Below, one piece after another: positions 6,564 through 10,954 of a DNA stretch of 10,954 nucleotides. The position numbers and the translations under genes were made by a program. Position 1 is the stretch's first letter. Each line of letters starts with the position of its first letter. Below the pieces are notes generated by a model that saw only the letters and a list, made by a program, of their open reading frames with translations, was not told the DNA's origin and did not search any database. Source of the stretch: Sulfurimonas sp. (GTDB taxonomy: Bacteria; Campylobacterota; Campylobacteria; Campylobacterales; Sulfurimonadaceae). The stretch is from the NCBI GenBank assembly GCA_022712845.1, contig JAFLJV010000069.1:1-10954 (forward strand), given 5' to 3'.

Positions 6564-7409
6564 TTGAACCTCTTAAGCATTTTTTCTTTCAATTCTAATA
6601 AAAAACAACCAGTTAAAAGTGAAGTATCTTCTCACTGGGTAAAATGTAAATCTTGTCAATCTTTAATGTATTATAAAGAAGTTGAAAATCAAAAACATGT
6701 GTGTCCAAAATGTGGCTACCATATTCGTATCGGTGTAAAAGAGCGTATTGAACTTTTAGCTGATGAAGGAACATTTGTTGAATATGATGATAATTTAAAA
6801 CCTGTTGACCCTCTTAAATTTTTTGATAAAAAATCTTATAAACAGAGAATTGAAGAAGCTGTAAAAAAGACTGGTAAAACTTCATCAGTTGTTAGTGGTG
6901 AGTGTGAGATGAATGGTATCGGTGTTCAGTTGGTTATTTTTGATTTTGCTTTTATGGGTGGTTCTCTAGGATCTGTTGAGGGTGAAAAAATTGTTCGTGC
7001 TGTTGAGCGTGCTATAGAGAAAAGTCAAGGTGTTATAATACTTAGTGCAAGTGGTGGTGCCAGAATGCAAGAGAGTACATTTTCTCTTCTTCAAATGAGT
7101 AAAACTTCTGCCGCTCTTGCAAAATTAGCAAAACAAAATCTTCCATATATATCAGTTTTAACTGATCCAACAATGGGTGGAGTTAGTGCTTCTTTTGCAA
7201 CATTGGGAGATATTATTATTGCCGAGCCTGGAGCACTTGTTGGTTTTGCAGGTCAACGTGTAATTGAGCAAACAATTGGTTCAGCACTTCCAGACGGTTT
7301 CCAAAGAGCAGAATTTCTACTTGAAAAAGGTTCTATTGATATGATTGTTGGTAGAAATAATTTAAAAAATACTCTCTCAGATTTGTTAAAATTTTTTAAA
7401 GTTGCGTAA
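6564..7409 (+). CDS. accD: Acetyl-CoA carboxylase carboxyltransferase subunit beta
   Basis: The 281-residue beta subunit of the carboxyltransferase half of acetyl-CoA carboxylase. With AccA it transfers CO2 from carboxybiotin to acetyl-CoA, the first committed step of fatty-acid synthesis. The N-terminal zinc ribbon has Cys28, Cys31, Cys47 and Cys50 (CKSC…CPKC). The crotonase-like carboxyltransferase fold follows: [13 protein letters not shown] (131-143), [10 protein letters not shown] (161-170) with the oxyanion-hole glycines, [10 protein letters not shown] (203-212) and [17 protein letters not shown] (221-237). Length fits the family (E. coli 304). The start is TTG at 6564, chosen because AAGGA lies 6 bases upstream and no ATG gives the family N-terminus. 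Its stop shares one base with the next start (TAATG). accA is not in the window, as is usual. Confidence 0.96.
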   Translation: MNLLSIFSFNSNKKQPVKSEVSSHWVKCKSCQSLMYYKEVENQKHVCPKCGYHIRIGVKERIELLADEGTFVEYDDNLKPVDPLKFFDKKSYKQRIEEAVKKTGKTSSVVSGECEMNGIGVQLVIFDFAFMGGSLGSVEGEKIVRAVERAIEKSQGVIILSASGGARMQESTFSLLQMSKTSAALAKLAKQNLPYISVLTDPTMGGVSASFATLGDIIIAEPGALVGFAGQRVIEQTIGSALPDGFQRAEFLLEKGSIDMIVGRNNLKNTLSDLLKFFKVA

Positions 7410-7969
7410 TGCGACTTTATGCACTTTGTGATCAAGAGCTTTTAGATGCTAGAGCTATCTCACTAGAAGAGTTCATAGAGTTTGCAAAAGAGCAAAATGC
7501 AGAGATTATTCAATACCGTAATAAAAGTGCAGATATAGCATTTATCAAACAACAATTAATTAAAATTAGAAAAATATACGATGGCTTTTTAATAGTTAAT
7601 GATTCTTATGAGCTTATAGAGTTTTGTGATGGAGTGCATGTAGGTCAAGAAGACTTAAAAGCGATAGATGAAGATATTTTTAAAGCTGTGAAAATTTTAA
7701 GAGAAGTTATTAAAAAAGATAAAATTTTAGGAATATCAACACATAATGAGATAGAAGTTCTTCAAGCAAATGAGATGGATTTAAACTATATTGGATTAGG
7801 TGCATTTAGAGATACTAATACAAAAAAAGATGCAAAAGTGCTTGGCGACGCCTTAGATAATATAGCTTCAAAATCAAAACATTTAGTTGGTGCAATTGGT
7901 GGTGTAAAAATTGATGATAAATTTTTACATGTTACTTACCATGTTATTGGAAGTGGACTTATAAAGTGA
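7409..7969 (+). CDS. thiE: ThiE/TenI-family protein, probable thiamine phosphate synthase, short form
   Basis: This 186-residue TIM-barrel protein belongs to the family that joins HMP-pyrophosphate and carboxylated thiazole phosphate into thiamine phosphate. The ThiE active-site residues are largely kept: Gln35, Arg37 and Lys39 (QYRNK, for QLREK), Asn64-Asp65 (IVND), Asp82 (HVGQED), Ser110 (GIST), Thr136, Thr138 and Lys139 (DTNTKK), and the phosphate-loop Gly164-Gly165 (AIGGV). It is shorter than typical ThiE (about 205-215). The C-terminal strand and loop that normally read GADGVAVVSAI are replaced by the short [10 protein letters not shown]. TenI homologues usually lose the catalytic Lys/Arg set, which argues for ThiE here. 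It starts within the accD stop and ends with a 4-base overlap into rlmH. No other thiamine genes are near, so its role inside this operon is unclear. Confidence 0.75.
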   Translation: MRLYALCDQELLDARAISLEEFIEFAKEQNAEIIQYRNKSADIAFIKQQLIKIRKIYDGFLIVNDSYELIEFCDGVHVGQEDLKAIDEDIFKAVKILREVIKKDKILGISTHNEIEVLQANEMDLNYIGLGAFRDTNTKKDAKVLGDALDNIASKSKHLVGAIGGVKIDDKFLHVTYHVIGSGLIK

Positions 7970-8424
7970 ATATAGATATTGTTTCTATAGCTAAAAAAGA
8001 GCGTTCAGATTATGATCCGCTTTATAAAGAGTTAACAAAAATGATTTCTCGTTTTGCAAAAGTACAAAATATAGAACTTTTTAGTAAGGATGTAACAAAA
8101 GCACACACTATATCATCTAAAGCTTCAAAGCAGGCGTATTCAAAGCTTTTGGAACCATATGTAGGAAAAGCTTTTTCTATTATTTTGCACCCCGATGGTA
8201 AAATAATTGATAGTTATGAGTTTAGTAAGCTTTTAGATGGTAAAATGGCGGTTAAATTTTATATTGGTGGAGCTTATGGCTTTGAGGATGACTTTTTAAA
8301 AAAAAGTGATGCTGTTATAAGTTTAGGTAAATTAACAATGAGTCATAAAATTGCAAAAGTTGTTTTACTAGAGCAAATTTATAGAGGTTTTTCAATACTG
8401 AGTAACCATCCATATCATAAATAA
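7966..8424 (+). CDS. rlmH: 23S rRNA pseudouridine-1915 N3-methyltransferase
   Basis: This 152-residue SPOUT-class (trefoil-knot) methyltransferase methylates pseudouridine 1915 in helix 69 of 23S rRNA on the assembled 70S ribosome, using S-adenosylmethionine. The diagnostic SAM-binding motif FYIGGAYGF is at 98-106. The knot region is [21 protein letters not shown] (about 120-140), and the invariant tail NHPYHK ends the protein, as in E. coli RlmH (NHPYHRE, 155 residues). The start is GTG at 7966, overlapping the thiE-like stop by four bases (GTGA). This codon gives exactly the family N-terminus. Translational coupling with the upstream gene is likely. Confidence 0.95.
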   Translation: MNIDIVSIAKKERSDYDPLYKELTKMISRFAKVQNIELFSKDVTKAHTISSKASKQAYSKLLEPYVGKAFSIILHPDGKIIDSYEFSKLLDGKMAVKFYIGGAYGFEDDFLKKSDAVISLGKLTMSHKIAKVVLLEQIYRGFSILSNHPYHK

Positions 8425-8435
8425 GGAATGTATAA

Positions 8436-8786
8436 GTGCAGACAAGTGAATTAAGTTACTTTAGAGAAATTCTTGAGAGTAGACAAGTGCAGATAACAAA
8501 AAATATTTTAGATGTAAATGATGAACTTAGTCAATTAAATTCATTAGAGTTAAATGATGAAGGTGATCATGCATCAGTTGATAATAATTCAATGGTTGAG
8601 AGTGCAATTGTTCAGCAACAAGAACAAGAGTTAAGAGAAATTAATGTAACATTAGGAAAAATATCAATTGGTGATTATGGCATATGTGAAATGTGTGAAG
8701 ATCCAATAGGCTTTCAAAGATTAAAAGTTAAGCCTCATGCAATATATTGTATAGACTGTAGAGAGATTGTAGAAAAATCTAAGTAA
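8436..8786 (+). CDS. dksA: DksA-like RNA polymerase secondary-channel regulator (DksA/TraR zinc finger)
   Basis: This 116-residue DksA/TraR-family protein is expected to bind in the RNA polymerase secondary channel and, with ppGpp, tune rRNA and amino-acid promoters. Residues 5-35 and 50-75 form the two arms of a coiled coil. Its tip carries D41-x-x-D44-x-A46 (DEGDHA), matching the functional D71-x-x-D74-x-A76 tip of E. coli DksA. The C-terminal zinc finger has Cys84, Cys87, Cys105 and Cys108 (CEMC…CIDC) and the family motif GDYGICEMCEDPIG. It is shorter than E. coli DksA (151) mainly at the N-terminus, as is usual in Campylobacterota. The start is GTG at 8436, with TAAGGA 8 bases upstream; the nearby ATG at 8428 is out of frame. 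From memory, the C. jejuni counterpart (Cj0125c) is described as DksA-like and lies in a similar gene neighbourhood. Confidence 0.9.
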   Translation: MQTSELSYFREILESRQVQITKNILDVNDELSQLNSLELNDEGDHASVDNNSMVESAIVQQQEQELREINVTLGKISIGDYGICEMCEDPIGFQRLKVKPHAIYCIDCREIVEKSK

Positions 8787-8796
8787 GGAGTGGTAG

Positions 8797-9813
8797 ATGT
8801 ATATTAAAAGATACACTATAGCATCATTAATATTAATTATTTTAGTTGGTTGGTATATCTATGCTTTTGTAACTCAAGATACTGTAAGTATTGAATTCTT
8901 TGGAGTTGTATTACCACCTTTATCAATAGCTTTATTAGTTGTTATACCACTGATTTTATTGTATGTTGCCAGCGTATTACATATGTCTTTTTATTCATTC
9001 CTAGCTAGCATGAAGCTTCGTAAATATGAAAAAGATTTTGATAAAATTGTTGACTCTATAGTTGACGCATATCTTGGTAAAGAAAATCGTTCTCATAATT
9101 TTAAAACAGACAGGTATCAATTATTGGGTGCATTAGTTGATAATGCAACTATTTTTCCATCAGCAGAATTAAATTCAAATATTGATAATAAAAAGATAAG
9201 TGAAATTCTTGAACTTATCAATAAAATAAAAAATTCAGAACCAGTAGATTTAAAAAAATACTCACTTCCATCTTATAATGCTTTAGTTATTCAAAATGAA
9301 AAGAATCGTTATAAAAGTGGTAGTATAAAAGCGGAAGATATATTAAGTAATTCTAGTAAGTATGACGAGAGTATTTGTAAAGAAGTTTATATAGATTTTG
9401 TTAAGACATCACCACTTAGTGCTATAGAAAAGTATAAAAAATCTTTAACAAAAGAATCTTTATTTGAAATACTATCAAGAATTAATATTGATGAAAATAC
9501 CTTGGAAATTTCAAATGAATCACTTATAGCTTTTTTTAAAGACTTAGAATTAAATTCAAGTGACTATATAAAAGCATCTCAAAAACTTTCACGTGGAATG
9601 AATCCAGAACAGAGAATAAAACTTTTTGAAATACTAAGCAATGAAAATGAAAATGTTATGGAAGCTTATCTATTTACACTTTTTGACTTAGAAATGTTAG
9701 CTCCAGCTAAAGAAATATTAGAAACTTCACAAGATGATGAATATATGCATTTTAAAGCATATAATTCATTAAGAGAGTATGGTAAACACTTTGATATTAA
9801 TCTATTTATGTAA
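8797..9813 (+). CDS. Two-TM membrane protein with large cytoplasmic helical domain, LapA-like N-terminus
   Basis: I cannot name this 338-residue protein. It has two membrane segments (about 7-25 and 38-62) joined by a short loop, TQDTVSIEFFGVVLPPL. It then has a basic stretch (LRKYEKD) and about 270 residues of soluble, mostly helical sequence that should lie in the cytoplasm. The two-helix head with a V-x-I-x-F-F-G loop resembles LapA (DUF1049), the partner of the TPR protein LapB in regulating lipopolysaccharide synthesis. The C-terminal half (about 190-338) has repeated amphipathic helices, some of TPR/HEAT type by eye (e.g. MEAYLFTLFDLEMLAPAKEI). The LapA link is a pattern resemblance only. 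The ATG has AAGGAG 6 bases upstream (8785-8790), overlapping the dksA stop. A membrane protein at this place between dksA and dus is, as I recall, also present in C. jejuni. Confidence 0.8.
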   Translation: MYIKRYTIASLILIILVGWYIYAFVTQDTVSIEFFGVVLPPLSIALLVVIPLILLYVASVLHMSFYSFLASMKLRKYEKDFDKIVDSIVDAYLGKENRSHNFKTDRYQLLGALVDNATIFPSAELNSNIDNKKISEILELINKIKNSEPVDLKKYSLPSYNALVIQNEKNRYKSGSIKAEDILSNSSKYDESICKEVYIDFVKTSPLSAIEKYKKSLTKESLFEILSRINIDENTLEISNESLIAFFKDLELNSSDYIKASQKLSRGMNPEQRIKLFEILSNENENVMEAYLFTLFDLEMLAPAKEILETSQDDEYMHFKAYNSLREYGKHFDINLFM

Positions 9814-9828
9814 ATCTAATAAACTGCA

Positions 9829-10782
9829 ATGTTAGAGAAGTTATCTTTTGATAAACCAGTATTTGTTTTAGCTCCTTTGGCTGGATTTACAGACTTACCT
9901 TTTAGGAGTGTAGTTAAAAAATTTGGTGCAGATTTAACAGTTAGTGAAATGTTAAGCTCAAATGCTTTGGCTCATGGTTCTGTAAAAACTTTGCATATGT
10001 TAAAAAAATCTCCTAATGAAGATCCTTATTCTGTGCAAATATCAGCTTCACAGGTTGATATGGCTAAAAGAGCAGTAGAAGTTTTAAATGAATATGAAGG
10101 TATTGATATTATAGATTTAAATTGTGGATGTCCTGTTCCAAAAGTTGTTGGACATGGAAGTGGTAGTTCACTTCTGTTAAATCTTCCTCTTATGGGTGAT
10201 ATAATAAAAGCTATAAAAGATACTTCAAATAAAAGTCTTACAAGTGTAAAAATTAGACTTGGTTTTGAGAAAAAAAATCATATTGATATAGCAAAAATGG
10301 TTGAAGATAGTGGAGCAGATTTTTTAGCTGTACATGGAAGAACTCGTGTGGGAAAATTTAAAGCTCCTGTCGATTATGATGCTATTAAAGAGATAAAAGA
10401 GGTTATTAATATACCAGTTATCGCAAATGGGGATATAGACTCATATGAGAAAGCTAAGTGGGTGCTAGAACATACTGGTGTTAACGGAGTTATGATAGGT
10501 CGTGGAGCAGTTGGTGCACCTTGGATTTTTCATCAGCTTCGTACAGGTTCTGTAGATATCAGTCAAAATATTAAGCATGAGATAGTTTTAGAACATTTTG
10601 ATAAGATGATTGAATTCTATGGTGCTCATGGAGTAGCTATGTTTAGAAAGCATACACATACTTACTCTAAAGGATACAGGGGTGCATCTGCTCTTAGGAA
10701 TAAAGTGAATAATATCAGCAATATACAAGAATATCGCACAGTGATAGATAATTTTTTTAGTAATAGTGAGCAAGTAATTTAA
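9829..10782 (+). CDS. dusB: tRNA-dihydrouridine synthase (DusB-like)
   Basis: This 317-residue FMN-dependent enzyme reduces specific uridines in the D-loop of tRNA to dihydrouridine, using NADPH. Motifs of the Dus TIM barrel run in order: APLAGFTDLPFR (15-26, FMN site), SVQISA (68-73), DLNCGCPVPKV (96-106) with catalytic Cys101, VKIRLG (140-145) with FMN-contacting Lys141, VHGRTR (168-173), IANGDI (198-203) and MIGRGAVGAPW (222-232). The small helical C-terminal tRNA-binding domain follows (about 240-317). Cys99 beside the usual NxGCP motif is a common variant. The start ATG at 9829 is 15 bases after the previous stop and has no clear ribosome site, so coupling or a weak site is likely. DusB is the most likely subgroup, but DusA/B/C are hard to separate by eye. 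Its last base is the A of the next ATG. Confidence 0.92.
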   Translation: MLEKLSFDKPVFVLAPLAGFTDLPFRSVVKKFGADLTVSEMLSSNALAHGSVKTLHMLKKSPNEDPYSVQISASQVDMAKRAVEVLNEYEGIDIIDLNCGCPVPKVVGHGSGSSLLLNLPLMGDIIKAIKDTSNKSLTSVKIRLGFEKKNHIDIAKMVEDSGADFLAVHGRTRVGKFKAPVDYDAIKEIKEVINIPVIANGDIDSYEKAKWVLEHTGVNGVMIGRGAVGAPWIFHQLRTGSVDISQNIKHEIVLEHFDKMIEFYGAHGVAMFRKHTHTYSKGYRGASALRNKVNNISNIQEYRTVIDNFFSNSEQVI

Positions 10783-10954
10783 TGGCTTTAGATATAAGTA
10801 AATCAATTAAAAATTTAGATGACAGTGATATAGCAGATAATCTGCTTCATTATGACTATAATGTAAAACATTTATTATCTTTGATAAAAAAAGATGTCAA
10901 CAGAGAGGATACTTTATTTTTAAGTTCTTATCGCTCTTTTGAAGGGGAGGTTTT
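10782..10954 (+). CDS. Start of an unidentified gene, cut by the window end
   Basis: An ATG at 10782 shares one base with the dusB stop (TAATG) and opens a frame that runs without a stop to the window edge (57 codons visible). The visible part begins MALDISKSIKNLDDSDIADN and continues with a helical, charged segment containing HYDYNVKHLLSLI and an acidic run DVNREDTLF. It has no signal peptide or membrane segment. I do not recognise the family from this fragment. The one-base overlap and matching codon use make it a real last-seen member of the accD operon. Confidence 0.65.
   Translation, partial: MALDISKSIKNLDDSDIADNLLHYDYNVKHLLSLIKKDVNREDTLFLSSYRSFEGEV

Overview
The window is strongly AT-rich. 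It is almost fully packed with genes, and every gene I can support lies on the plus strand. Its gene order and protein style point to a Campylobacterota (former Epsilonproteobacteria) chromosome of the Sulfurimonas/Arcobacter/Sulfurospirillum kind. The main reason is the run accD – (thiE-like) – rlmH – dksA-like – membrane protein – dus, which I recall in closely similar order in Campylobacter jejuni. The species cannot be fixed from the sequence alone. I see no rRNA, tRNA, CRISPR array, transposase or phage gene.

Region 1 (1-4228) is nitrogen assimilation. It holds the C-terminal part of the glutamate synthase large subunit (gltB, cut by the window start) followed 2 bases later by the small subunit gltD. 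Together they make glutamate from glutamine and 2-oxoglutarate.

Region 2 (4229-4838) is a compact type II toxin-antitoxin cassette of the DinJ/YafQ kind. A perfect 15-bp inverted repeat overlaps its probable promoter and fits an autoregulatory operator. The toxin is unusual: the C-terminal arginine and histidine expected of the active site are replaced by Asp and Tyr.

Region 3 (4839-6454) is less well characterised. An 85-residue protein of unknown function overlaps a membrane-anchored TerB-like plus J-domain protein built like the co-chaperone DjlA. A small orphan lipoprotein follows; its real start is well inside its longest reading frame.

Region 4 (6455-10954) reads as one long operon: accD (acetyl-CoA carboxylase beta subunit, TTG start), a short ThiE-like protein, rlmH (23S rRNA methyltransferase), a DksA-like RNA polymerase regulator, a two-TM membrane protein with a long cytoplasmic helical domain, a tRNA-dihydrouridine synthase, and the start of an unidentified gene. 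Junctions are overlaps of 1 or 4 bases or gaps of at most 15 bases, and I see no internal terminator. The set joins fatty-acid synthesis to ribosome and tRNA modification and to growth-rate control of transcription.

No intergenic stretch exceeds 300 bases. The longest is about 144 bases (5963-6106). Most of the window is ordinary chromosome. The points most worth checking are the altered toxin active site with its palindromic operator, the DjlA-like pair, the ThiE-like gene inside the accD operon, and the LapA-like membrane protein.
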